From assembly GCA_021785695.1 (NCBI GenBank), contig JAJYEQ010000005.1, positions 1 to 64,000 on the forward strand: a DNA stretch of 64,000 nucleotides. Direction: 5' to 3'. The DNA is from Actinomycetes bacterium. Lineage in GTDB: Bacteria > Actinomycetota > Acidimicrobiia > Acidimicrobiales > RAAP-2. The translations under genes and the position numbers were made by a program. The notes beneath the pieces were generated by a model, which saw only the letters and a list, made by a program, of their open reading frames with translations, did not search any database and had not been told where the DNA came from. Below are positions 15,952 through 25,870 of this stretch, one piece after another (within the stretch, counting starts at the first letter, position 1; each line of letters opens with the position of its first letter).

Positions 15952-18489
15952 CTACCCACCCGTCGGCTGGCGCCGGCCCGTGCGGCGGCGGCGGCGGCGC
16001 CACGCGGCCAGCGCCACCACGATGCCGACGGCGACGGTCACCTCGGACACCAGCGCACCGATGCGCCCGGTCGCGGTCGTCGCGTAGACCAGCGTCACGT
16101 CGTGGGACGTGGGGACCACGACCATGAGGTTCGGGCTCACCCGATAGGGGCCCGCAGCGCCCGTGGCGTGCCAGCGTGGGTAGTAGGACACCTTGACCAG
16201 CGTCGGGACCCCGATCCGGCTCACGTGGAACGAGAGCGACTGGAGTCCCACGTGCACGTCGGTGACGCGCTCGGGCGGCAGCGCGGGCGACGTCGGCAGC
16301 TGGTGGATCGTGGCGGCGTGGGGCCACGATGCCGGCCCCGACGCGGCCGCCTCGACGGACCAGTCGGCCGGCGTGGTCCACCACGTCACGTTGGCGGCCA
16401 GCCACGCCGTCCGGCTGGCGATGCCGGCGACCACCACCGGCGTGTGCGTCAAGCCGGTCACCAGGGGGCTGTGGCGGACCAGGTAGATCTGCCAGCGCAC
16501 GCCCGGCGCAGGCCAGGCCCGCGTCTGGGCGACGAGCTGGAGTTGGGGATCACCGTGGGCCTCAGCGACCGCCAGGGGCGAGAAGGCGATGTAGTAGCGC
16601 ACCCCCAGCTGCTGGAGGTGGGTCACGCCCAGGGGGACGTCGAGGGGACCGTAGGGCAGGCCCACCTGGGGATCGCTGGGCTGCGAGCTGAGCGCGGCCT
16701 GGTCCAAGAAGTGATACGGCGTGGTGGCCGAGGACTCGAAGAACAGCCCCTCCATCGAGTCGACGCAGTTGTTGGTCCAGTAGGGCAGGAGCATCAGCGC
16801 CATCGTCGTGCCGAAGCGGCTCTCGGAGGGTGCGTACTCCCACATGGCGCGCCCGCACCCGTAGCGGCCCGCCACCCGCGCCATCGTCGTCATCAGGTTG
16901 TGGTACTCGGGCCAGGCGGCCTTGGCCTGGTAGCCCGAGTAGTTCCACTGCGCCCAGCTGGTGACCTGGTTCCCCCCGGTCGCGAGCCCGAGGGCCGACG
17001 CCGTCGTCGGGATCAGCCCCGGCAGCGTCGAGGCCAGGCCCAGCACGATGACGGCCACGCCGGCCGTCAGGGCCCGCCGCCCGGTGCGCCGGGTCGCGGC
17101 GGCCGCGTCGCGCTCGTCGGACCCGGCGTCTTCGGCACCCGGGTCCCCACCGGCTCGAGGCGGGCTCGCGTCCGCCATCGCCGGGAAGGCTGCCACGTGG
17201 GGGACGCCGTCGCCGTCGTCGCCCCCGCTGGCGGGGTCCTCGGGGATGTCCTCGACGCTCATGGGGGTCTCGCCAGCCACCGGCTCGAGGTCCTCGCCGT
17301 CGGAGGCGACCTCCACGGGCGGCGCGGGCGCGCCGGCGCGGCCCGCCCCGCGGGCGGACCCGCGCGCGCGCGCCACCCAGCGCGCCAGCAGCCAGCCGAT
17401 CATCCACCCGGCGAGCAGGTGGATGCCGATGAACCAGAACGGGACGAGGCGCTGGTTCCAGATGACGCTCTGGGGATCAACGACGAAGGCGAGGAGCGAC
17501 AGGGCGGTGAGAGCCGTCAAGGTCACGCCGAGCCGGTCGCGCCACACGACGGCCACCACCGCGCCGAGCGCGGCGGCGACGATCACCCAGCGGTCGCCCG
17601 CCGGCGTGCCGGTCGACGTGTACCAGCCCAGGGCACTGAAGATGGCGTGCAGGCTCGACACGTTCACGTTCGAGTAGCCCATGGAGTCGGTGTAGGCCTG
17701 GCTGGTGGCGAAGGGCAGCAGCCACCACGCGGTGAGCCCGGCGCTCAGGAGACCAGCGCCCACGACGAAGCGCAGCGGCCGGGACGCGTCGCCCACCGGG
17801 CGCGGCGCGTGGGGGTCGACCCAGCCGCGACGGGCGAACCACTCGACCACCAGGACCACGCCGCTGGCCGCCACGACCCAGCAGAACGGCAGGACGTGCG
17901 CCAGCAGGGTGCCCGCGAGCCCGAGGGCCGCGAGCCAGTAGCCGCGACCGGTGCGCACGCCCCGCGCGAACAGGCCGATGGTCACCAGCGCCAGGGCCAG
18001 CGACAAGGAGAAGGCGTACTCGCCCGCCAGCGTCGAGAACAGGTTGCCGCCGTCGATGGTGAAGGAGGCGTCGAACAAGAAGGGCAGCGTGGCCATCGCC
18101 AGCGCCGCGGGCACCGGGCGCGGCGCCCGGAAGAGACGCCCGAGCAGGTAGGCACCCACCGGCAGCAGCACCGAGCCCAGGATCGTCGCCAGCTTGAAGG
18201 CGACCGCGGCGTTGATGACGTAGCTGGCCCACAGGGCCAGCACGTCGGGCAGCACGAAGTAGTAGGTGTAGGCGGGCATGCCGGCGAACCAGCCGGGATA
18301 CCAGGGCGTGAGCCCGAAGGGGTCGCCCAGGCTGCGCAGGTAGGCCGGCAGGGCCAGGTGCGCACCGGTGTCACCCCCCGTGATCGTGCTGGTCGAGACC
18401 AGCAGCGCGGGATGCAGCGACCACAGCGTCACGACGATCACCGCGCCGATCGCGATGACGTCGAGCCAGGCCAGCGGGCGCCGCGACAT
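15952..18489 (-). CDS. Large membrane protein with PTPS-related domain
   Basis: An 845-residue polytopic protein. The N-terminal region (TITGGDTGAHLALPAYLR, then WYPGWFAGMPAYTYYF) matches the '6-pyruvoyl-tetrahydropterin synthase related' membrane domain, a GT-C-like fold despite its name. About ten helices precede a cytoplasmic insert of about 100 residues that is rich in Gly, Ala, Asp and Glu (about 375-475). Another helix and a large exported region with two late beta-rich parts follow, and a C-terminal helix and basic tail finish it. It probably transfers sugars outside the membrane. The gene abuts manB and overlaps the CPBP gene by one base. Confidence 0.75.
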   Translation of the reverse strand: MSRRPLAWLDVIAIGAVIVVTLWSLHPALLVSTSTITGGDTGAHLALPAYLRSLGDPFGLTPWYPGWFAGMPAYTYYFVLPDVLALWASYVINAAVAFKLATILGSVLLPVGAYLLGRLFRAPRPVPAALAMATLPFLFDASFTIDGGNLFSTLAGEYAFSLSLALALVTIGLFARGVRTGRGYWLAALGLAGTLLAHVLPFCWVVAASGVVLVVEWFARRGWVDPHAPRPVGDASRPLRFVVGAGLLSAGLTAWWLLPFATSQAYTDSMGYSNVNVSSLHAIFSALGWYTSTGTPAGDRWVIVAAALGAVVAVVWRDRLGVTLTALTALSLLAFVVDPQSVIWNQRLVPFWFIGIHLLAGWMIGWLLARWVARARGSARGAGRAGAPAPPVEVASDGEDLEPVAGETPMSVEDIPEDPASGGDDGDGVPHVAAFPAMADASPPRAGGDPGAEDAGSDERDAAAATRRTGRRALTAGVAVIVLGLASTLPGLIPTTASALGLATGGNQVTSWAQWNYSGYQAKAAWPEYHNLMTTMARVAGRYGCGRAMWEYAPSESRFGTTMALMLLPYWTNNCVDSMEGLFFESSATTPYHFLDQAALSSQPSDPQVGLPYGPLDVPLGVTHLQQLGVRYYIAFSPLAVAEAHGDPQLQLVAQTRAWPAPGVRWQIYLVRHSPLVTGLTHTPVVVAGIASRTAWLAANVTWWTTPADWSVEAAASGPASWPHAATIHQLPTSPALPPERVTDVHVGLQSLSFHVSRIGVPTLVKVSYYPRWHATGAAGPYRVSPNLMVVVPTSHDVTLVYATTATGRIGALVSEVTVAVGIVVALAAWRRRRRRTGRRQPTGG

Positions 18490-19223
18490 CAGTGGATCCT
18501 CTGGGCGACCAGCGCCCCCACGGCCACGGCATTGAAGGACAGGTGGGTCAGGGCGCTCGGCACCAGACGTCGCGTGCGCAAGGCGAGGACCGCGAGCAGC
18601 ACACCGAGAGCGGCCAGACCGGCGAACTGGGTGGGCTCGCCGTGGGCCAGCGCGAAGGCCACCGCGCTCAGCACCACGGCGAGGGTCGCGGCCAGGCGGC
18701 CCCGCAGGCGCCCCAGGAGGTCACGCAACCCGCGCAGCAGGACGCCCCGGAAGAACCACTCCTCGACCAGGGGGGCCCCCACCGTGGTCAGGACCGCGAG
18801 GAGCACGAAGCTGGCCCCGCTGGTCGCGCCGAAGAGGCGTGTCGCGGGCCGGCCGAGGTTACGCACGTGGAAGGGCCGGTAGGCCAGGATCACGGCGAAC
18901 TGGGCCACGACGCCCACGACGAGGTACCACGCATCCGTGGCGCGCGGTCGCCACTGGTGCGGCCAGGGCCGCAGACCGCCCACGCGGCGGGCGGCGACGA
19001 TCGCGGCGGCGAACCCGCACCACAGGCCGACCAGGCTGGCCGTCGACGCCCACCACGGACTGCGCACCGCGTGGGCCAGGGCCGTCAGTCCCCCGGGGTA
19101 CCCGGCGATGGTCGCCGCGAGTCCCACGAGCACCGTGGCAACCGCCTGGCCGAGCACGAAGCCGCCCGCCGCCCACGCCACCACGACGCCCGGGCGCGCG
19201 GACGGCGGCTCGGGTCTCTCCAC
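18489..19223 (-). CDS. CPBP family intramembrane metalloprotease
   Basis: A 244-residue membrane protein with about seven helices and the three CPBP (Abi) motifs: LVEEWFFRGVLLRGL (EExxxR), FALAHGEP (the middle motif, histidine present) and LTHLSFNA (HxxxN). CPBP proteins cleave membrane substrates such as CAAX-like or signal-peptide remnants. Here it heads a run with two glycan genes. AAGGAG precedes the GTG, and a TAGCGT hexamer ends 8 bases upstream of it (19232-19237, minus strand). Confidence 0.85.
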   Translation of the reverse strand: MERPEPPSARPGVVVAWAAGGFVLGQAVATVLVGLAATIAGYPGGLTALAHAVRSPWWASTASLVGLWCGFAAAIVAARRVGGLRPWPHQWRPRATDAWYLVVGVVAQFAVILAYRPFHVRNLGRPATRLFGATSGASFVLLAVLTTVGAPLVEEWFFRGVLLRGLRDLLGRLRGRLAATLAVVLSAVAFALAHGEPTQFAGLAALGVLLAVLALRTRRLVPSALTHLSFNAVAVGALVAQRIH

Positions 19224-19231
19224 GTCTCCTT

Positions 19232-19237
19232 ACGCTA
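19232..19237 (-). promoter_or_regulatory. -10 element for the CPBP-manB run (TAGCGT)
   Basis: The minus-strand TAGCGT ends 8 bases before GTG 19223. The spacer itself contains AAGGAG, so the leader would be extremely short. Confidence 0.4.
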
Positions 19238-19286
19238 ATCTTCACCAGTTCACCGCCTGTGCGGACTCGGGGTCAGCCAAGCCCTC

Positions 19287-19292
19287 TAGATT
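19287..19292 (+). promoter_or_regulatory. Leaderless -10 element of ftsH (TAGATT)
   Basis: TAGATT ends 6 bases before the GTG at 19299. The spacer GGAAAG could also act as a weak ribosome-binding site. Confidence 0.45.
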
Positions 19293-19298
19293 GGAAAG

Positions 19299-21332
19299 GT
19301 GAGTGATTTCAACGAGCGGCCCGGCTCTCAGCGTCCCGGGCCCGCCGGCCAGCGCCAGATGACTCCCGAGTCGCGGCGGCGCCTGGTCACGGTGGCCATC
19401 ATCGTGTTCATCGTCGGGGTCCTCTTCATCCCCTCGCTGTTCCAGCACAAGACGGTGCGCACCGTGTCGTACTCCTCGCTGCTGGCCGACATCAAGGGCC
19501 AGAAGGTCGTCTCGGCCTCGATCAACAACTCCACGGGCGTCATCACCGGCCAGCTGTCCAACGGTGCCAACTACTCGACCAACGGCCCGTCTCCGGCCAT
19601 CTCCTCGGAGATCGACCTGCTGCGCTCCAACAACGTCACCGTCACGTTCACCAACCCGTCGAGCTTTGCCGCGACGTTCCTGCCGTACCTGCTGTGGATC
19701 GGGATCTTCGCGGGCTTCATGATCTTCGCGTCGCGCCAGGCTCGCGGGCAGATGAACGGCATGATGGCCGTGGGACGCAGCCGGGCCAAGCAGTTCAGCC
19801 AGGACCGCCAGCGCATCACGTTCGCCGACGTGGCGGGCTACCTGGGCGTCAAGCAGGAGATCAGCGAGGTTGTGGACTTCTTGAAGAGTCCCGCGCGCTT
19901 CCGGGAGATCGGCGCGCTGATCCCCAAGGGACTGCTCCTGGTGGGCCCGCCGGGAACGGGCAAGACCATGTTCGCCCGCGCCGTGGCCGGGGAGGCCGGG
20001 GTGCCGTTCTTCTCGGTGTCGGGATCGGACTTCATGGAGATGTTCGTCGGCGTGGGCGCGAGCCGGGTGCGCGACCTGTTCAACACCGCGCGCAAGCAGT
20101 CTCCGGCAATCGTCTTCATCGACGAGATCGACTCCATCGGGCGCAAGCGCGGCGCGGGTCTGGGCGGTGGCCACGACGAGCGTGAGCAGACGCTGAACCA
20201 GATGCTGAGCGAGATGGACGGCTTCGACCAGAACGAGGGCGTCGTGGTGATCGCGGCGACGAACCGACCCGACGTGCTGGACCCGGCCCTCCTTAGGCCC
20301 GGACGCTTCGACCGCCAGATCGTCGTGCCGCTGCCCGACCTGGACGAGCGGCTCCCCATCCTCCAGGTGCACACGCGTGGCAAGCCGGTGGATCCGGGCG
20401 TCGACCTCCAGCTGGTCGCCCGCGGGACTCCGGGCATGAGCGGCGCCGACCTGGCGAACCTGGTCAACGAGGCTGCCCTGCACGCGGCGCGGCGCCGGGG
20501 GGCAACGATCACCATGCAGGACTTCGAGTCGGCGCGCGATCGCGTGATGATGGGCCAGGAGCGCGACACCATGGTGCTCAAGGACGAGGAGCGCACCCGC
20601 ATCGCCTACCACGAGAGCGGTCACGCGCTGCTGGCCTACGTGCTCGACAAGACCGATCCGCTGCACAAGCTCACGATCATCCCCCGCGGCATGGCCCTGG
20701 GTGTGACGATGACGCTGCCCGAGGAGGACCGGCACATCATGTCGCGCGAGCACCTCGAGGACTCGCTGTGCATGCGCATGGGCGGCCGGGTGGCCGAGCT
20801 CCTCGTCTACGGCGACCTGTCGACGGGGGCGGCCGACGACCTGCAGCGCAACACGGACCTGGCCCGCAAGATGGTGCGCGAGTGGGGCATGTCCAAGGAG
20901 CTGGGCCCCATGGCCTGGGGGTCGAACAACCAGGTATTCCTCGGCGAGGACCTGATGCACACCCGCGACTACTCGGACCACACGTCCAAGACCATCGACG
21001 ACGAGGTCGAGCGCATCTTGCGCGAGCAGGAGGCGCGCGCGATCGAGGTGCTCACCTTGCACCGCCACGGACTCGACGCGCTGACCCAGGCGCTGCTCGA
21101 GCACGAGACCCTCGACGGCGAGGAGGCCGCGCGCGTCATCGACGAGGCCTTCGGCGAGCCGGTCCACCCGCGCCAGACCAAGACCGTGAGCTCGCTCAAT
21201 GGCTCGAGCACCCCGGCCCCGGCCCCGGCCCCCGAGCCGACCGCGGCTCCGGCGCCCGCTGCGGTGGAGCCCGCCGGTGCTCCGGCCCCCCGCTCCAGCG
21301 CGCTGCCGCCGCCCGCCCTACCCTCCGTGTAG
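19299..21332 (+). CDS. ftsH: ATP-dependent zinc metalloprotease FtsH
   Basis: A 677-residue protease. Two membrane segments (about 25-45 and 125-145) flank an extracytoplasmic domain. The AAA module has Walker [10 protein letters not shown] (about residue 213), Walker [10 protein letters not shown] and the second region of homology [20 protein letters not shown]. The peptidase HExxH is HESGH at about residue 440, with the third zinc ligand expected in the downstream DD region (GAADDLQR). The tail is rich in Ala and Pro. It degrades damaged or regulatory membrane proteins. The stop overlaps the convergent DUF5719 gene by 15 bases. Confidence 0.96.
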   Translation: MSDFNERPGSQRPGPAGQRQMTPESRRRLVTVAIIVFIVGVLFIPSLFQHKTVRTVSYSSLLADIKGQKVVSASINNSTGVITGQLSNGANYSTNGPSPAISSEIDLLRSNNVTVTFTNPSSFAATFLPYLLWIGIFAGFMIFASRQARGQMNGMMAVGRSRAKQFSQDRQRITFADVAGYLGVKQEISEVVDFLKSPARFREIGALIPKGLLLVGPPGTGKTMFARAVAGEAGVPFFSVSGSDFMEMFVGVGASRVRDLFNTARKQSPAIVFIDEIDSIGRKRGAGLGGGHDEREQTLNQMLSEMDGFDQNEGVVVIAATNRPDVLDPALLRPGRFDRQIVVPLPDLDERLPILQVHTRGKPVDPGVDLQLVARGTPGMSGADLANLVNEAALHAARRRGATITMQDFESARDRVMMGQERDTMVLKDEERTRIAYHESGHALLAYVLDKTDPLHKLTIIPRGMALGVTMTLPEEDRHIMSREHLEDSLCMRMGGRVAELLVYGDLSTGAADDLQRNTDLARKMVREWGMSKELGPMAWGSNNQVFLGEDLMHTRDYSDHTSKTIDDEVERILREQEARAIEVLTLHRHGLDALTQALLEHETLDGEEAARVIDEAFGEPVHPRQTKTVSSLNGSSTPAPAPAPEPTAAPAPAAVEPAGAPAPRSSALPPPALPSV

Positions 21333-22634
21333 CGGCGTCACGACCACCAGCCCGGCGGGTCGCGTCGGCAGCGTCGCCGACACGACCAGGGCGTCGCGCG
21401 GGGCGCTTACCAGCACCGTGCGTCCCCGCAGGTGGTCCAGTTGAGGCGCGAGACGCCGCAGGTTCACGCTCTGCTCGCTCGGCACGGTCGCGCGAACCCT
21501 CACGCGGCCCGAGCTCACGGTGACCTCCAGGGGATGAGGCGACGCGTCGACGACCGCCACCGCGTCAAAGCCACGCCCCGTGGCGTCGCTGATCAGATAG
21601 GCGCGACTGGGCACCCCCGGCGTGCTCACCAGCCAGCCGCTGGCGTCACCAGTGACCAGCGCCGCGCTGACGGGCGCGGTGGCGCGCACGCGCACGTCGG
21701 CGTAGGCGTGGGCCGGGATGGCTGAGTTCGGGCTGATCGTGATGCGCCCCACGGAGAACGGGCCAACGTTGAGGACCTGGGTGGGGACGCTGAAGCTCCC
21801 CAGGGTGACCGCGGCCCGCACGGCCACCGTTCCCGGACCGGGGTTGGCGACCACGATCGCGGACGCCGCGTCGCGCACCGTCGTCACCAGCGGCAGAGCC
21901 CACGCCGTGCGCGGCGCGGTGGCGCCGGTGTCGAAGGAGACCAGTGCACCGACGCGCTCGACGCCCACCACGCTGAGGGCGCCGCGCAGCACCCGCAGGC
22001 GCAGGCCGACGGTGGCCTGGTCCACGACGCGCTTGGCCAGCGGGAGGGCCAGCACCGACTCGCCGGGCACCGACAGTCCCTGGTAGGCCGCGGGCGCCAG
22101 GAAGCCGGTCGGCGTCTGGGCCGTGAGGTTGGCCACCGCCTCGGTGGGCAGCGGGTTGTACAAGACGAGCGTCGCGTGCGACCCGACCGTCGTGGCCAGG
22201 CCCGTCGCGTCCCACGAGGTCACGCCGCTCGCGGCGCACGGCGCACTGGCCCCGTCGGGGGCCACCGTCGAGGCCGACACGCCCCCGCCGTCGACGATGG
22301 CGGTCACGCCGAACCACGACCCCGCCACGGCGGGGTGCAAGGTCTGGGTGCGGTGGGCGCCCAGATGCAACGTCACCTCGCGGTGACGACCCGGGATCGT
22401 CGAGTCCTCTCGCACCGCCACGGTGCGCGCGGCGTCGGCCGAGTTGGTCAGGGTCACCCACGCCAGGCCGGGCCCCGTGCCCAGTCCCCCGCAGAAGGTC
22501 GCGGTCGACTCGACGCCCGTCACGGTGATGCCGTTGGTGCTCGGTCGCGGGTTGGTGGGCCGGATCAACGTGGCCGCGGCGCCGGTCACCACCACGGCGG
22601 CCGCCACGACCGGGGCCAGCCACCGCCTAGTCAC
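21318..22634 (-). CDS. DUF5719 family exported protein
   Basis: A 438-residue protein with an N-terminal membrane anchor (WLAPVVAAAVVVTGAAATLI) and a large, serine/threonine/valine-rich beta-sheet region outside the cell. Its size, topology and position directly after a large GT2 gene fit the actinobacterial DUF5719 family, whose members accompany GT2 and fbi/man genes. It overlaps the GT2 stop by eight bases, so translation is coupled. Its function is unknown, with a role in envelope glycan assembly or display being a guess. Confidence 0.7.
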   Translation of the reverse strand: MTRRWLAPVVAAAVVVTGAAATLIRPTNPRPSTNGITVTGVESTATFCGGLGTGPGLAWVTLTNSADAARTVAVREDSTIPGRHREVTLHLGAHRTQTLHPAVAGSWFGVTAIVDGGGVSASTVAPDGASAPCAASGVTSWDATGLATTVGSHATLVLYNPLPTEAVANLTAQTPTGFLAPAAYQGLSVPGESVLALPLAKRVVDQATVGLRLRVLRGALSVVGVERVGALVSFDTGATAPRTAWALPLVTTVRDAASAIVVANPGPGTVAVRAAVTLGSFSVPTQVLNVGPFSVGRITISPNSAIPAHAYADVRVRATAPVSAALVTGDASGWLVSTPGVPSRAYLISDATGRGFDAVAVVDASPHPLEVTVSSGRVRVRATVPSEQSVNLRRLAPQLDHLRGRTVLVSAPRDALVVSATLPTRPAGLVVVTPLHGG

Positions 22635-25600
22635 GCGTCCCCCGCCCCGCCCGGTGGCCCGGCCGGCGCCGGCCCACGAGCCACTCGAGGCGGCTGGCCC
22701 AGCCGAAGCCGAGCCACACGACGGCCCAGAGGGCCAGCGTGAACAGGGCCAGGACGCCGTTGAGGGGGAACTGACGCAAGACGAGCTGGGCGCTGACGGG
22801 TCGCCCGTACCGGTTGATCGTGTAGCGCGGCGCCCAGCCGTCGATCGTGCCCCGCGTGGCGGGCCGCCCGTTGGCCTCCAGGGCGAAGGCCCCCGCCGGG
22901 GCCAGGCCCGCGACGACGGTCGAGCCCGCGGGCACCGTGCCCACCCCGAAGGTCGAGCCCCTCAGGGGGCGGTAGCCAGACGGCGATCTCGCGTCGGCGA
23001 CCGACACCAGCCCGTGGAAGTCCTGGTTGGTGTAGATCGCCACGACCCGCGTGCGCAAGGTGAGGGCGAGGTCGGTCTGGCGCAGCAGTGCCGCCGTCAG
23101 TGCCGCCGGGACGGGTCGCACCGGCGCGCGCTGTCCGGGCGCGCCGGGAGCTGCGGCGTCCATGACGACGATCGTCGAGATCCCGGCGGTCGCCAGCAGG
23201 GCCCCCAAGCGCACGGTGCGCTGGTGCACAGCCAGGGACACCGCCTGCAAGATCACGTCGGAGGTCCCCGAGTCGGGCGGCGTGAACAGCGTGTCTCCGC
23301 CGGGCAGCCCGTTGGTGGACGTGGCCGCCGCGAGCCCCGGCTCGACCGTCCAGCCGGCGATGGGCAGGATCGACGGGTCGCCGAGCCACAGCACCCGGAA
23401 GCCCCCGGCGCCCACGGGCGCCAGGGCGTTCATCGACTCGGCCACGCCGGTGGGCGGCAGGTCGAAGCGCCCGCCGCCCAGCGCGCCGGCGAAGGGCAGC
23501 GCGAGCGCCACGATCGCCACGACCAGCGCGAGCGCCGACCACTGGCGCCAGCCGAACCCGACCGCGCGCAGATCCTCTTCCAGGGCCGCCACCCCGAGGG
23601 CGGCCAGCGCCGCCAGCACCAGGGCGTAGAGCGCCTCGATGACGTCCAGGTTCGGCGTGAAGGTGCCCAGCCAGTGACGTGAGGTCAGGGTCGCCAGCAC
23701 CAGGGCCAGCGCGCCGACGGTGGCCAACCGACTGGCCACCACCCGGCGCGGACCCCGCGTCACGGCCAGGCCGAGCAGGGCGGCGGCCGGCAGGAGCCAG
23801 CCCCACCAGCCCTGGCCGAAGCCCCCGTCGGTCGCGCGCGCCAGATCGGCGAACGAGGGCACCGACCAGGGTCCCCGGGCGGCGCCGAAGACGCCCAGGG
23901 CGCGACGACCCGCCAGCACGGTGTCGACGGTCAGGGGGAGCAGGAAAATCGCGACCGAGCCGAGCACGGCGCCCAGCTGCCGCCACGGGCGCACGTGCCC
24001 ATCGTCGGGGGCCAGCCAGCGCGCCACGATCACCCCGAGGAACACGACCGCCACCGCCACGATCGTGGCCGGCGCCAGGGCACCCACGATGGCCGTCAGC
24101 ATGACCAGGATGGTCCGCTGCCCCGCGCGGGTCTGGCGCCAGCCGGGGTTGCCAAAGGCCACCGCCTCGCCGTAGGGATCGGTGCGCACCCCCGGGACGT
24201 CGAGCACCTCGAGCACCCGCCGCACCAGGAACGGCAGTCCGGCCACCGCCGTCAGGACGTCGATGCGACCCTGACCGATCATCGTCAGGCCGATCGGGCT
24301 GACCAGGGCGACGAAGCCCGCCACCAGGCGGGCCCGGTTGGAGACCACCCCGCGCACCAGGCGGCTCGTGCCGTAGGCGGCCAGGGGCACCGCCGCGACC
24401 AGGGCGAGCCGCGGGAGGATGCCCATCCGGCCCAAGACGAACGTGCCGGCCACGCCCAGGACTCCGTAGCCGGGCATCCCGGGCGTCCCGGTGCCCACGC
24501 CGGCCGGTGACCACGACGCGAAGAAGTGCCGCCACGTGGTCCACCACGAGTCCAGGGGCGCCAGGCGGCCCACCAGCGGCAGGTGCATCGCCACCAGGTT
24601 GCGGACCCCGATCAGCCAGGCCAGGACCAGCACCACCAGCAGCGCCAGCTGGGCCCGGTAGCCCGTCAGCCACGTGGCGGGACCGCGGGCCCCGGCGACG
24701 TGGGACTCCACGTATTCGTCGAAGGCCTCCTCCTCGGCGAAGGCGGCCGCGAAGCCGACACCCTCGTCCTCACCGCCCTCCTCGGGGGGCTCCTCGGGCG
24801 GCAAGATCCCCCGGGCTCGGTCGAAGCCGTCGCGCACCAGCGTGCTGAGGAAGCGGCGCGCCCGGTTGGCCCCGCCGACCTGGAGACGCCGCAGGTCCCG
24901 GTCGCTCAGCACGACGTACGCGGAGCGCCGGCGTCGCCGCTCGCGCACCCGGCGACCGTTGCGCACGATCCAGCGCCACGAGCCCACGATCGCGCCGACC
25001 CGGTCGCCGTCGCGCCCCAGGGCGGCGATCACCAGCTCGGCGACATCGAAGACCAGCTGGGAGACCAGCGTCACGACGGTCTCGAACAGCCCCCAGCCGG
25101 TGGCCGCGACCAGCAGGCGGTGGCGCCGCTGGAGATCCTGGCGCGACGCGCGGCGCGTGCCCACCGCGCTGACCGCCCGCTCGCCGGCCGCGATCGACTC
25201 GCGGTGCGCGACGCGGGCCGCGGGCGCCACGACGATGCGCGCCCCGGCGAGTTGGGCGCGCCAGCAGAAGTCCAGGTCCTCCCCCAGGGCCGGGATCAGG
25301 GGGTCGAAGCCCTGCAGCGCCACGAACAGGTCGGCGCGCACCAACGTCACGCCCCCGGGAGCCACGAAGACGTCGCGCTCGAGGTCCTGTTGCCCGTCGT
25401 CGATCTCGCCGGGCTGGACGCGCTCGCGCACCACGCCGTAGCGGTCGCTGGTCTGGCCCACGTGCAGCAGCGTCACCGGATCGTCGTAGGCCACCACCTT
25501 GGGCGTCACCACGCCGGCATTGGTGCGGAACGCGGCCTCGACCAGCTGGCGCACCACGTCGGGGTCGAGGCGCACGTCATCGTGGCAGAACACGTAGAAG

Positions 25601-25857
25601 GTGGCTCCCTCGACGGCCAGCACCCCGTCGTTGCACGCGGCGGCGAACCCTCGATTCTCCGGCAGCGCCCGGACGAACGCCGCCGGGGCCACGGCCGCCA
25701 CCCGCGCGGCGACGCCCTCGGCGTCCCCGTGGGCCACGACCAGGATGCTGAGCTCGCCGTAGTCCTGGCCGACCAGGGAGGCCAGGGTCTCCTCGAGGTA
25801 CGGGCTCGGAGCGGTGGCCACGACGACGGCCACGACCGCCGGCGCTCGCGTTTCCAT
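22627..25857 (-). CDS. GT2 glycosyltransferase fused to membrane domain
   Basis: A 1076-residue protein. Residues 1-270 are a GT-A domain: PYLEETLASLVGQDY, the ENRGFAAACNDG block, FCHDDVRLDPDVV as the DxD region, and EDLDFCWRAQLAG near the catalytic base. A short helix pair and an arginine-rich stretch follow. Next comes an acidic linker (about 355-385), then some twelve membrane helices and a C-terminal exported region with a final helix. Similar fused proteins occur in actinobacteria next to DUF5719 and act in wall polysaccharide synthesis. The stop of rmd supplies part of its -10. Confidence 0.85.
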   Translation of the reverse strand: METRAPAVVAVVVATAPSPYLEETLASLVGQDYGELSILVVAHGDAEGVAARVAAVAPAAFVRALPENRGFAAACNDGVLAVEGATFYVFCHDDVRLDPDVVRQLVEAAFRTNAGVVTPKVVAYDDPVTLLHVGQTSDRYGVVRERVQPGEIDDGQQDLERDVFVAPGGVTLVRADLFVALQGFDPLIPALGEDLDFCWRAQLAGARIVVAPAARVAHRESIAAGERAVSAVGTRRASRQDLQRRHRLLVAATGWGLFETVVTLVSQLVFDVAELVIAALGRDGDRVGAIVGSWRWIVRNGRRVRERRRRRSAYVVLSDRDLRRLQVGGANRARRFLSTLVRDGFDRARGILPPEEPPEEGGEDEGVGFAAAFAEEEAFDEYVESHVAGARGPATWLTGYRAQLALLVVLVLAWLIGVRNLVAMHLPLVGRLAPLDSWWTTWRHFFASWSPAGVGTGTPGMPGYGVLGVAGTFVLGRMGILPRLALVAAVPLAAYGTSRLVRGVVSNRARLVAGFVALVSPIGLTMIGQGRIDVLTAVAGLPFLVRRVLEVLDVPGVRTDPYGEAVAFGNPGWRQTRAGQRTILVMLTAIVGALAPATIVAVAVVFLGVIVARWLAPDDGHVRPWRQLGAVLGSVAIFLLPLTVDTVLAGRRALGVFGAARGPWSVPSFADLARATDGGFGQGWWGWLLPAAALLGLAVTRGPRRVVASRLATVGALALVLATLTSRHWLGTFTPNLDVIEALYALVLAALAALGVAALEEDLRAVGFGWRQWSALALVVAIVALALPFAGALGGGRFDLPPTGVAESMNALAPVGAGGFRVLWLGDPSILPIAGWTVEPGLAAATSTNGLPGGDTLFTPPDSGTSDVILQAVSLAVHQRTVRLGALLATAGISTIVVMDAAAPGAPGQRAPVRPVPAALTAALLRQTDLALTLRTRVVAIYTNQDFHGLVSVADARSPSGYRPLRGSTFGVGTVPAGSTVVAGLAPAGAFALEANGRPATRGTIDGWAPRYTINRYGRPVSAQLVLRQFPLNGVLALFTLALWAVVWLGFGWASRLEWLVGRRRPGHRAGRGTRD

Positions 25858-25864
25858 TGTCGCC

Positions 25865-25870
25865 AGGCTA
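25865..25870 (-). promoter_or_regulatory. Leaderless -10 element overlapping the rmd stop
   Basis: The minus-strand TAGCCT ends 7 bases before ATG 25857. Its first three bases are the TAG stop codon of the upstream reductase gene, so the promoter is embedded in an otherwise tight gene run. Confidence 0.45.

Noticed and set aside
15919-18882. A 987-codon plus-strand open frame
   Set aside because: It lies antisense to the PTPS-related membrane protein and CPBP genes and translates to low-complexity Arg/Gly/His sequence, as high-G+C shadows do.
19240-19260. A second PHO box before ftsH (TTCACCAGTTCACC)
   Set aside because: The two TTCACC units are 8 bases apart, not 11, and there are only two of them.
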